A stretch of 7,658 bases of DNA. Source: Actinomycetota bacterium. GTDB lineage: Bacteria; Actinomycetota; UBA4738; HRBIN12. Of the stretch, positions 1 to 5,921 are shown piece after piece; position 1 is the stretch's first letter; every line of letters starts with the position of its first letter. Position numbers and translations under genes: made by a program. The notes beneath the pieces are model-generated. The model did not search any database. It saw only the letters and a list, made by a program, of their open reading frames with translations, and was not told where the DNA came from. The DNA is taken from the NCBI GenBank assembly GCA_004366195.1, contig SIRV01000115.1, positions 1 through 7,658 of the forward strand, in the 5' to 3' direction.

Positions 1-40
1 CCCCGTTCCTGCCCACCCGGTAGCCCTCCAGCCTCGCCAT
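1..40 (-). CDS. Possible start of a further downstream gene, cut by the left window edge
   Basis: On the minus strand an ATG (40..38) opens a frame reading MARLEGYRVGRNG that stays open to the window edge. It lies 17 nt after the stop of the PGPGW gene. A GGAGG sequence sits 11 nt upstream, a rather long spacing for a Shine-Dalgarno element. The orientation and closeness suggest a next member of the same leftward gene set. Only 13 residues are visible, so no family can be named, and the frame could be open by chance in such GC-rich DNA. Confidence 0.35.
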   Translation of the reverse strand, partial: MARLEGYRVGRNG

Positions 41-57
41 CCCGAGCTCGGCCTCCG

Positions 58-483
58 CTACCCGGAGCCCGATGAACCTTCCCCCTCCACACGCTCCGAG
101 CGGTTCCGCCGGAGCACCGCGTCCTTGGCCTGCCCCGCCTTCTCCTTGGCCATCTTCAGCAGGCGCTGGGCCCAGACGTACTCCGTCGCGAGGATCGCGA
201 GCCCGAGGAAGATCGCCGCCCATCCCGGGCCCGGCAGCACGAGCATGGCCACCCCAGCCAGGAGCACGGCGAACCCGACGACCGTGACCGCGATCCGCTT
301 GCCGCTGCGGCGGATGAACCGCCAGACGACCTTGAGCGGCACGAAGGCCCAGTGGTCGTGCCACCGGACGACCACCTCCTCCGGCGCGAACTCGGCCAGG
401 GTCGCCGAGGCGTCCCGCTCCTCGGGCTCGTCCCCCCAGACCTCCCGGTGATCCTCGCGCGCGCGGTCCTCCACGCCCGTCAT
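58..483 (-). CDS. Small PGPGW-motif transmembrane protein (TIGR02611-like)
   Basis: A 141-residue protein of unknown function. An acidic, soluble N-terminus (about residues 1-45) is followed by a basic amphipathic stretch (50-63). Two hydrophobic segments come next (about 64-83 and 88-106), joined by the PGPGW motif at residues 84-88. After the motif comes the family-typical run of LGLAILATEYVWAQRLL. The tail (110-141) is charged, then Gly/Ser-rich, and probably cytosolic. The layout, a hairpin of two membrane helices around PGPGW, matches the putative transmembrane PGPGW family, common in actinobacteria and without a known biochemical role. The ATG lies 4 nt after the decarboxylase stop codon with only a weak GAGAGG next to it, which suggests translational coupling. 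No catalytic residues are apparent. A role in the catabolic set is not implied by the sequence; it may simply share the transcript. Confidence 0.85.
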   Translation of the reverse strand: MTGVEDRAREDHREVWGDEPEERDASATLAEFAPEEVVVRWHDHWAFVPLKVVWRFIRRSGKRIAVTVVGFAVLLAGVAMLVLPGPGWAAIFLGLAILATEYVWAQRLLKMAKEKAGQAKDAVLRRNRSERVEGEGSSGSG

Positions 484-487
484 CCTC

Positions 488-1906
488 TCACGCGCGGGCG
501 GCGAGGCGCGCGCCTAGCTCGCGGACGATCCCGATCAGCGCGAGCACGTCCTCCTCGGTGGTGCGGAAGTTCACGAAGCAGGGCCGCAGATACACCTGGC
601 CGTCGATCAGCGCCGAGGCGAGGTACACCCGCCCGTCGGCCTGGAGGGCCTCGGCGAGGGCGGCGTTGTGGGCGTCCACGTCCCGCACGCCGGGCGGCAC
701 GTGGCGGAAGGGCACGATCGAGAGCTGGGGCGGAGCCAGCGCCTCCAGGTCCTCGTAGCGACCTATCTCCTCGTAGAGCAGGCGCGCTTCGGCGAGGTTC
801 CGCTCGATCGCCGCCCGGAAGGCCGGCGCGCCGTGCACGCGGAATGCCAGCCAGGCCTTCAGCGCTCGGAACGGTCGGGAGTACTCGAGCGTGATGTCCA
901 CGGCGTGGAGCTCGTGCTGCTGGTGCGGCAGGTACCCCTCGCGGTGGGCGAAGGCGGCGACGAGGTCCTCCTGCCGTTTGACGAGCACCACCCCGCAGGC
1001 CTTCGGCAGGTACAGCCACTTGTGGGCGTCGACCGAGACCGAGTCGGCGCGCTCGAGCCCGGCGAAGGCCGGGCGCATCGAGGGCACGGCCGCGGCCGGC
1101 AGGCCGTAGGCGCCGTCCACGTGGAGCCACACCCCCCGCGCCTCGCAGACCTCGGCGATCTCCCCGATCGGGTCGATCGCCCCGGTGAGCGTGGTCCCCG
1201 CCGAGGCGACCACGGCGACCGGCGTCACCCCGTCGGCGAGGTCCCGGTCGATCGCCTCGGCGAGGGCGTCCGGGCGGAGGCGCCGGCGCTCGTCGATCGG
1301 CAGGGCCCGGAGGTTGGCCGAGCCGATCCCGAGGAGCTCGACCGCCCGCGTGATCGAGTAGTGGACCTCGCGCGAGCAGTACACCGCGGCGCGGCGCTCG
1401 GCCATGCCCCCGTGGCGGCTCCCCGGCATCGCCCGTTCGCGCGCGGCCGAGAGCGCCGTCATGTTGCTGATCGTGCCGCCGCTCGTGAACGCCCCGCCCC
1501 CGGCGGGGTAGCCGACGAACCCCGCGACCCACCGCACGGCCTGCTGCTCGATGACGGTGGCGGCGCGCGCGTCCACCGCCAGGTTGATGTCGTAGGTCGC
1601 CGCGAGCGCGTCGGCGATGGCCCCGATCTCGAGCCCGCTCGAGCCGATGAACGCGAAGTACCTCGGCCGGGGCTGCGCGATCGACTCGTCGAGGACCCGC
1701 CCGGCGTCCTCCAGGGCCTCGTGGGTCGGGACGCCCTCCTCGGGAAGCCCGGAGCGGAGCAGCGCGAGCACGCGTTCGTCCAGCGGCGGCTCCTCGGGCC
1801 GGAACCGGTCGAAGCTCCGCCAGGCCTGGACGATGATGCGAGCGGCGTGCCGGAGCGCCTCCTCGCGCGAGACGTCCAGCCGCAGGGACGGCCCGTCGCC
1901 GGTCAC
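488..1906 (-). CDS. Group II PLP-dependent amino-acid decarboxylase (aromatic-L-amino-acid decarboxylase-like)
   Basis: A 472-residue fold-type I PLP enzyme of the group II decarboxylase family (DOPA, tyrosine, tryptophan and glutamate decarboxylases). Visible motifs, numbered from the chosen start: RPRYFAF (80-86), TSGGTISN (141-148, phosphate binding), a His in REVHYS (His182) expected to stack on the PLP ring, ASAGTT (234-239), HVDGAYG with Asp264 for the pyridine nitrogen, and DAHKWLYLPKACG with Lys296 as Schiff-base lysine. The C-terminal small domain begins near FRALKAWLAFR (346-356). The length is normal for the family. The start is set at a GTG at 1906: the frame is open upstream to 2077, but that extension overlaps the permease gene and is Arg/Gly/Pro-rich. 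There is no Shine-Dalgarno sequence; a -10-like TAGCAT ends 7 nt before the GTG, which suggests a leaderless transcript. The substrate is inferred to be an aromatic amino acid, from overall resemblance and from the HpaDE neighbours. It could instead be an aromatic aldehyde synthase or accept another amino acid. Confidence 0.88.
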   Translation of the reverse strand: MTGDGPSLRLDVSREEALRHAARIIVQAWRSFDRFRPEEPPLDERVLALLRSGLPEEGVPTHEALEDAGRVLDESIAQPRPRYFAFIGSSGLEIGAIADALAATYDINLAVDARAATVIEQQAVRWVAGFVGYPAGGGAFTSGGTISNMTALSAARERAMPGSRHGGMAERRAAVYCSREVHYSITRAVELLGIGSANLRALPIDERRRLRPDALAEAIDRDLADGVTPVAVVASAGTTLTGAIDPIGEIAEVCEARGVWLHVDGAYGLPAAAVPSMRPAFAGLERADSVSVDAHKWLYLPKACGVVLVKRQEDLVAAFAHREGYLPHQQHELHAVDITLEYSRPFRALKAWLAFRVHGAPAFRAAIERNLAEARLLYEEIGRYEDLEALAPPQLSIVPFRHVPPGVRDVDAHNAALAEALQADGRVYLASALIDGQVYLRPCFVNFRTTEEDVLALIGIVRELGARLAARA

Positions 1907-1913
1907 GGACCCG

Positions 1914-1919
1914 ATGCTA
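1914..1919 (-). promoter_or_regulatory. Candidate -10 box for leaderless transcription of the decarboxylase
   Basis: The minus strand reads TAGCAT, matching the TANNNT pattern of high-GC bacterial -10 boxes, followed by seven bases (CGGGTCC) and then the GTG start codon. That spacing puts the expected transcription start at or next to the first base of the GTG, the usual geometry of leaderless genes in actinobacteria. No convincing -35 element is seen (CCGCCG at 17 nt). An internal promoter here would let the decarboxylase and the PGPGW gene be made independently of hpaE. Confidence 0.5.
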
Positions 1920-1937
1920 CCCGCGGGGCACCGGTTC

Positions 1938-1964
1938 GGCGGTCGGCCGCCCGAGCGTGCGCTC
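1938..1964 (-). other. Two small GC hairpins in the permease-decarboxylase gap
   Basis: Read on the minus strand, the permease stop codon overlaps GAGCG-CA-CGCTC (5-bp stem, 1953-1964). This is followed by GGCGG-CCGA-CCGCC (5-bp stem, 4-nt loop, 1938-1951). No T-run follows, so this is not a canonical intrinsic terminator. It could weakly attenuate or stabilise the message between the two genes, or be chance pairing in GC-rich DNA. Confidence 0.3.
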
Positions 1965-3432
1965 AGATCTCGGTCTCGCTCCGCAGGTCGGCGAGGACCT
2001 GGCTGGCCGGCTCGCGGCCCCGCACCAGGGTGGTCACGATGATCCCGAGGACGAGCCAGACCGCCGCGTACACCCACACCAGGTTCGTCGGGTTCGGCTG
2101 CTTGTAGATGCCCCCGAACACGGCGCCGACGGCGGTCGCCAGCCCCACGAGACCGGCCAGGATCACGCCGACCCGGTTCTGGTGGTCGGCCAGGCCGCGG
2201 AACGCGCCGACCGCCATCAGCCCGTAGACCACCATCAGGCAGAACCCCCCGAAGGTCGAGAGCCAGGCGAACATCGCGAAGTAGTGGGGCGTCTCCGGCA
2301 TCGCGAACAGCCCGTCCCAGAGCTCCGCGAAGAGCACCATGAGGACCGAGAAGCCCTCGACGAAGACGATCGCGCCGAGCGGCGTGCCCCGGGACTCCGA
2401 CACGGCGGCGAGCGCCCCGGGGATCCGCCGATCACGCGCGAGGGCGAAGACCCCTCGCGTCGAGGCCACCGCCGCGCCGAGCCCGACCGCCATGATGTCG
2501 AGGAACACCACGACGATGAGGAACTTCACGATCAGGTCCGACCCGTAGAAGTCCGGAGAACCGAGCGCGAACACCGGCGCCGCCGCGATCTCCGGGTCCA
2601 GGATCAGGTTCGGGTCGAAGCCGAACCCGGCGACCTGCGCGTAGGAGGCGATCAGGTAGAAGGCCGAGACGATCACCACGGTGAGCAGCACGGCGCGCGG
2701 GATCTCGCGCTTCGGCTCCGCCGTCTCCTCGGCGAGGTTCGCCGCCGTCTCGAACCCCACGAAGATCAGGACGCCGTACAGGACCCCGAACAGGATCCCC
2801 GGCAGGCCGTCGGCCGCCTCCGCGGGGTTCAGCGCCCGCAGGCTGTTCCCGCCCCCCACGTCCACGATGACCTTGACGAAGAACAGCAGCAGCGCCGCGG
2901 CCGAGACGAGCGCGAGCGCCAGCTGCACCCGGGTCGAGAGCTGCACCCCCAGGTACATGATCAGGAAGACCGCCGCCACGTAGATCGCGCTCCAGACGAT
3001 CATCGGCAAGGGCGAGTCCACCCCGAACACGCTCGGGAAGACGACGTCGTGGACGAACCAGCCGACGAGGACCGCGATGGCCGAGGCGAGGACGGTGGTC
3101 CCCCCGTAGTAGAGCCACCCCGTGGCCGCTCCGGCCTGCTGCCCGAGCCCCATCGAGACGTAGTCGTAGAGCGACCCCGCCGCGTGGACCCGCTTCGCGT
3201 ACTGGGCGACGATCCACCCGAGCGCGAAGGTGCCGATCGCCGCCAGCAGCACGGCGAAGGGCGTCGCCACGCCGGCTCCCTTCCCCGCGGCGCTGAACCC
3301 CGCGATGAGCGGGATCAGGAAGGCGGCCGAGAAGACCGGCCCCATGAACCCCACCGACTGCGCGATCACGTCGACCAGCGACAGGCGCTTGGCCCCCAAG
3401 CGCTCGTACCCGAGCTCCTGTCCGCTCGCCAT
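1963..3432 (-). CDS. APC-family amino-acid/amine permease
   Basis: A 489-residue integral membrane transporter of the amino acid-polyamine-organocation superfamily, with about twelve hydrophobic segments along its length. The first segment (about 23-45) has the glycine-rich break GFMGP expected of the unwound TM1. The conserved family block GFETAANLAEET (226-237), followed by EPKREIPRA, lies after TM6. The loop RGVFALARDRRIPG (326-339) matches the APC consensus for the TM8-TM9 region. The C-terminal tail is short and charged. The ATG at 3432 is chosen over an in-frame GTG at 3444 because the Shine-Dalgarno AGGAGGAGG overlaps that GTG and can only serve the ATG. Its position between hpaD and the decarboxylase suggests it imports the substrate of the pathway, an amino acid or aromatic amine, or exchanges amino acid for amine. 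The actual substrate cannot be read from the sequence. Confidence 0.9.
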   Translation of the reverse strand: MASGQELGYERLGAKRLSLVDVIAQSVGFMGPVFSAAFLIPLIAGFSAAGKGAGVATPFAVLLAAIGTFALGWIVAQYAKRVHAAGSLYDYVSMGLGQQAGAATGWLYYGGTTVLASAIAVLVGWFVHDVVFPSVFGVDSPLPMIVWSAIYVAAVFLIMYLGVQLSTRVQLALALVSAAALLLFFVKVIVDVGGGNSLRALNPAEAADGLPGILFGVLYGVLIFVGFETAANLAEETAEPKREIPRAVLLTVVIVSAFYLIASYAQVAGFGFDPNLILDPEIAAAPVFALGSPDFYGSDLIVKFLIVVVFLDIMAVGLGAAVASTRGVFALARDRRIPGALAAVSESRGTPLGAIVFVEGFSVLMVLFAELWDGLFAMPETPHYFAMFAWLSTFGGFCLMVVYGLMAVGAFRGLADHQNRVGVILAGLVGLATAVGAVFGGIYKQPNPTNLVWVYAAVWLVLGIIVTTLVRGREPASQVLADLRSETEI

Positions 3433-3443
3433 GCGTTCCCCCA

Positions 3444-3452
3444 CCTCCTCCT
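3444..3452 (-). promoter_or_regulatory. Ribosome binding site of the permease gene
   Basis: The minus strand reads AGGAGGAGG, ending 11 nt before the ATG at 3432, within the 35-nt gap after hpaD. It overlaps the alternative GTG at 3444, which argues for the shorter 489-residue protein. A second purine run, GGGGGAA, lies closer to the ATG. No terminator or promoter is evident in this gap, so the permease is probably cotranscribed with hpaD. Confidence 0.6.
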
Positions 3453-3467
3453 GCTCGGAACCCTCCG

Positions 3468-4352
3468 CTAGGCCGTCCAGCCGCCCGCGGGTCGCTCGAA
3501 CCAGACGTGCACCTGCCCCGTACCGATCGACGCCTCGTACTCGGAGAACCGCTCTCCGGGCGCCGTGCAGGCCCGACCGCCCAGGGCCGCCGCCATCATC
3601 AGGTAGTGACCGAACTTCCCCTCCGGGTAGGCCTTCTTGTACTCGGGCATGAAGTCGATGACCCCAGCGTGATCGCCGCGCTCGAGCATGCCGAGGACCT
3701 TCATGTCGGCCTCGTAGTACTCGAGGCAGTAGATGTTGTCCGGGGCCCGCTGCGCCTCACGCTTGCGGAGCTCCTTGAAGTTGAAGAAGCGGTGCGTCAT
3801 GCCCCCCGAGGCGAGGAGCACCACCCGACGGTCGCTCTGCGCGATCGCGTTGCCGATCAGCTCGCCGAAGAGCAGGAAGTCCTCCGTGTCGCAGGTCTGG
3901 TTGATGGCGACGCTGATCCAGCGCGTGTCGGGATCCCCGAGGAAGGTCCAGATGTTGACCGTGCCGTAGAAGATCGGGAGGTACGGGTCATCGCAGGCCA
4001 GGATCCAGCAGTCGTCGCGCCCTTCCGCCTGGGCCGCGATGAGCTTCGCGAGCTCCGGGTCCCCGGGGATGTCGTAGGGGATCTGCGACATGCCGCGGGG
4101 CAGCTCGTGGCTGGTGAACCGGCCGCTGCGGCGCTCGTGGGCCGTCACGATGTGCTCGAACGTGGAGTCCCAATGCGTGTCGAACACGATCACGGTGTCG
4201 GGCTTCAGCCGGTCGATGCACTCGGTCTTCATCCGGCGCAGGCCGGGCACCAGCGTGATCTCCTTGCCCTCGTTCAGCTCGAGCCGAACCTCCTCCGGCA
4301 GCATGATGGTCGGCACGTGCGCGACGAGCGCGGCTCCGACGACCTCACCCAT
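3468..4352 (-). CDS. hpaD: Class III (LigB-type) extradiol dioxygenase, HpaD-like 3,4-dihydroxyphenylacetate 2,3-dioxygenase
   Basis: A 294-residue cytosolic non-haem iron dioxygenase. HpaD opens the ring of homoprotocatechuate between C2 and C3 to give 5-carboxymethyl-2-hydroxymuconate semialdehyde. Family features visible: ALVAHVPTIMLPE at the N-terminus with His12, DTVIVFDTHW with His60, FTSHELP (79-85), VVLLASGGMTHRF with His187, PEGKFGHY with Glu244, and a C-terminal IGTGQVHVWF. By analogy with LigB, His12, His60 and Glu244 are the likely iron ligands and His187 the catalytic base; this is inferred from motif position. From memory it aligns with E. coli HpaD over its full length, which is about ten residues shorter. 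The ATG lies 3 nt after the hpaE stop, with GGGAGG 8 nt upstream inside the end of hpaE. The partner enzyme HpaE next door supports the substrate call. Another catechol or protocatechuate-type substrate remains possible. Confidence 0.82.
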   Translation of the reverse strand: MGEVVGAALVAHVPTIMLPEEVRLELNEGKEITLVPGLRRMKTECIDRLKPDTVIVFDTHWDSTFEHIVTAHERRSGRFTSHELPRGMSQIPYDIPGDPELAKLIAAQAEGRDDCWILACDDPYLPIFYGTVNIWTFLGDPDTRWISVAINQTCDTEDFLLFGELIGNAIAQSDRRVVLLASGGMTHRFFNFKELRKREAQRAPDNIYCLEYYEADMKVLGMLERGDHAGVIDFMPEYKKAYPEGKFGHYLMMAAALGGRACTAPGERFSEYEASIGTGQVHVWFERPAGGWTA

Positions 4353-4355
4353 CCC

Positions 4356-5801
4356 TCATCCCTCCCTGATGCAGATCGTCTTGACGTCGGCGTGGAAGTC
4401 GAACGACCAGGTTCCGCCCTCACGCCCGATCCCCGAGTTCCGCGCGCCCCCGAAGGGGGCGGCCAGGTCGCGCACGAAGAAGCAGTTGACCCACACGGTC
4501 CCGGCGACGAGCCGCGAGGCCACCCGCTCCGCCCGCTCCGGATCGCCGGTGTAGAGGGTCGCCGCGAGGCCGTAGTCGGTGGCGTTGGCGAGGGCGATCG
4601 CCGCATCCTCGTCGCTGAAGGTCTGGAGCGTCAGGACCGGCCCGAACACCTCTTCCCGGAGGATCTCGGCCTCCGGCGGTACGTCCACGAACAGCGTGGG
4701 GCGGTAGTAGAGGCCGCCGAGCTCCTCGTTCGGTCCGCCACCCAGGATCGCGCGCGCGCCGGCGTCCCTCGCGCGCCGCACGAACCCGTCCACCCGCTCC
4801 AGGTGCTCGCGGGTGATGAGGGGTCCGATGTCGGTGCTCTCGTCCCGCGGGTCCCCTTGGCGGAGCCCGCGGGCGAGCTCGAGGAAGCGCTCGAGGAACG
4901 CGTCGGCCACGCTCGCCTCCACGAGGAGCCTCGTCCCGGCCAGGCACACCTGGCCCGCGTTGTCGTACTGGTTCACCGCCTGGCGGACGGCGGCCTCCAG
5001 GTCGGCGTCGGCGAAGACGAGGAGCGGCGACTTCCCCCCGAGCTCGAGCGAGACCGGCGTCAGGTTCGCCCCGGCGGCCGCCGCCACGAGCCGCCCCGTC
5101 GCCACCGAGCCCGTGAAGGAGACCCGGTCCACACCGGGATGCGCGACGAGGGCCGCGCCGGCCTCCTCGCCGATCCCCTGGACCACGTTGAACGCGCCGT
5201 CCGGGAGCCCCGCCTCCCGCGCGATGTCGGCGAAGAGCGAGGCCGTGAGGGGCGCCCATTCCGGCGGCTTCAGCACCACGGTGTTCCCCGCCGCGAGCGC
5301 CGGCGCGAACCGCCAGGAGGCGAGCATGAGGGGCGCGTTCCACGGCGTGATCACCGCCGCCACCCCGGCCGGGTCCCACGCGATGCGCTCGCGGTGGCCG
5401 TCGAAGGTCCGCTCCTCGCCCAGGCGCAGGAGCTCATCGGCGAAGAACCGGAGGTTCCGCGCCACCCGGGGGATGACCGAGCGCCGCATGGAGCGCAGCA
5501 GCGAGCCGTTGTCGCGGGTCTCGACCGCCGCCAGGCGCTCGACGTTCGCCTCGACCCCGTCGGCCATGCGGTGGAGGATCTCCGCTCGCCGCTTCGGCTC
5601 CGTGGCGCCCCAGACCGCGAAGGCCTCACGGGCGGCCCGGACGGCGGCGTCGACCTCGGCCTCGCCGCCCCGCGCCACCTCCGCGATCACCCGCTCGTCG
5701 ATGGGCGACACGTCCTCGAAGGAGCTGGTGGATGCCACCCGTTCCCCGCCGATCCAGTGCTCGGTGGGGACGGGGATGCCCTCGACGATGGCGTCCGTCA
5801 C
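4356..5801 (-). CDS. hpaE: Aldehyde dehydrogenase, HpaE-like 5-carboxymethyl-2-hydroxymuconate semialdehyde dehydrogenase
   Basis: A 481-residue NAD(P)+-dependent aldehyde dehydrogenase. HpaE oxidises the semialdehyde made by HpaD to the dicarboxylic acid. Motifs in order: VITPWNAPL with Asn155, NTVVLKPPEW with Lys178, the cofactor loop FTGSVATG (229-236), LELGGKSP with general base Glu253, GQVCLAGTR with nucleophile Cys286, EEVFGP with Glu384, and the C-terminal block VRDLAAPFGG...GREGG. That last block resembles E. coli HpaE (VRDLRQPFGG...GREGG) more than generic betaine-aldehyde dehydrogenases. The GTG start at 5801 has a strong GGAGGAGA upstream. It is the first gene of the leftward set, directly behind a promoter with an overlapping palindrome. 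The order hpaE-hpaD is the same as in the E. coli hpa cluster. A phenylacetaldehyde or other semialdehyde dehydrogenase role is the main alternative. Confidence 0.85.
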   Translation of the reverse strand: MTDAIVEGIPVPTEHWIGGERVASTSSFEDVSPIDERVIAEVARGGEAEVDAAVRAAREAFAVWGATEPKRRAEILHRMADGVEANVERLAAVETRDNGSLLRSMRRSVIPRVARNLRFFADELLRLGEERTFDGHRERIAWDPAGVAAVITPWNAPLMLASWRFAPALAAGNTVVLKPPEWAPLTASLFADIAREAGLPDGAFNVVQGIGEEAGAALVAHPGVDRVSFTGSVATGRLVAAAAGANLTPVSLELGGKSPLLVFADADLEAAVRQAVNQYDNAGQVCLAGTRLLVEASVADAFLERFLELARGLRQGDPRDESTDIGPLITREHLERVDGFVRRARDAGARAILGGGPNEELGGLYYRPTLFVDVPPEAEILREEVFGPVLTLQTFSDEDAAIALANATDYGLAATLYTGDPERAERVASRLVAGTVWVNCFFVRDLAAPFGGARNSGIGREGGTWSFDFHADVKTICIREG

Positions 5802-5804
5802 CGC

Positions 5805-5812
5805 TCTCCTCC
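5805..5812 (-). promoter_or_regulatory. Ribosome binding site of hpaE
   Basis: The minus strand reads GGAGGAGA. The GGAGG core ends 6 nt before the GTG at 5801, which is optimal spacing and supports the GTG as start codon. Confidence 0.8.
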
Positions 5813-5832
5813 GGCTTCCGCCCGGTGTCGGT

Positions 5833-5848
5833 CGTTCGGGGCCGAACG
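5833..5848. promoter_or_regulatory. Palindromic operator candidate over the hpaE -10/start site
   Basis: CGTTCGG-GG-CCGAACG is a perfect inverted repeat of 7-bp arms around a 2-bp centre. It covers the downstream half of the hpaE -10 box and the expected transcription start, where a dimeric repressor (MarR, TetR or similar) would block initiation. It could instead form a hairpin at the 5' end of the message, although part of it would lie upstream of the start site. No regulator gene is visible in the window. Confidence 0.55.
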
Positions 5849-5874
5849 GTAGGCATCGCGCCCCCCGCTGTCAA
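5846..5874 (-). promoter_or_regulatory. Promoter of the hpaE-hpaD operon
   Basis: On the minus strand a perfect TTGACA (5874-5869) is followed by a 17-nt spacer and then TACCGT (5851-5846). These are the -35 and -10 patterns of a housekeeping sigma-70-type promoter in high-GC bacteria. The expected start site is near 5839, giving an untranslated leader of about 38 nt ahead of the hpaE GTG. Confidence 0.82.
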
Positions 5875-5908
5875 GTGCGGGCGGCTTCCGGGCGGGCCCT
5901 CGGCGTGG

Positions 5909-5914
5909 TTGGAT
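5909..5914 (+). promoter_or_regulatory. Weak -10-like box before the dehydratase
   Basis: TTGGAT lies exactly 7 nt before the GTG start at 5922, the same distance as the better TAGCAT box before the decarboxylase. It lacks the A at the second position of TANNNT. At a 17-nt spacer the -35 region reads TTCCGG, a poor match. The absence of any Shine-Dalgarno sequence favours a leaderless transcript, but the box itself is only suggestive. Confidence 0.25.
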
Positions 5915-5921
5915 ACGCGCC

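Noticed and set aside
668..2107. A 479-residue plus-strand frame antisense to the decarboxylase, and a 504-residue frame (1957-3471) antisense to the permease
   Set aside because: Both have the low-complexity charged composition of shadow frames, while the opposite strand encodes full-length conserved proteins.
3442..3444. In-frame GTG as the permease start, giving four more residues
   Set aside because: It overlaps the Shine-Dalgarno sequence itself and has no ribosome binding site of its own at a workable distance; the ATG at 3432 fits better.
3507..5852. A 781-residue open frame on the plus strand, antisense to both hpaD and hpaE
   Set aside because: It is a mirror frame of two well-recognised genes in GC-rich DNA. 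Its translation is dominated by Arg, Glu, Asp, His, Gly, Pro and Val with no recognisable domain.
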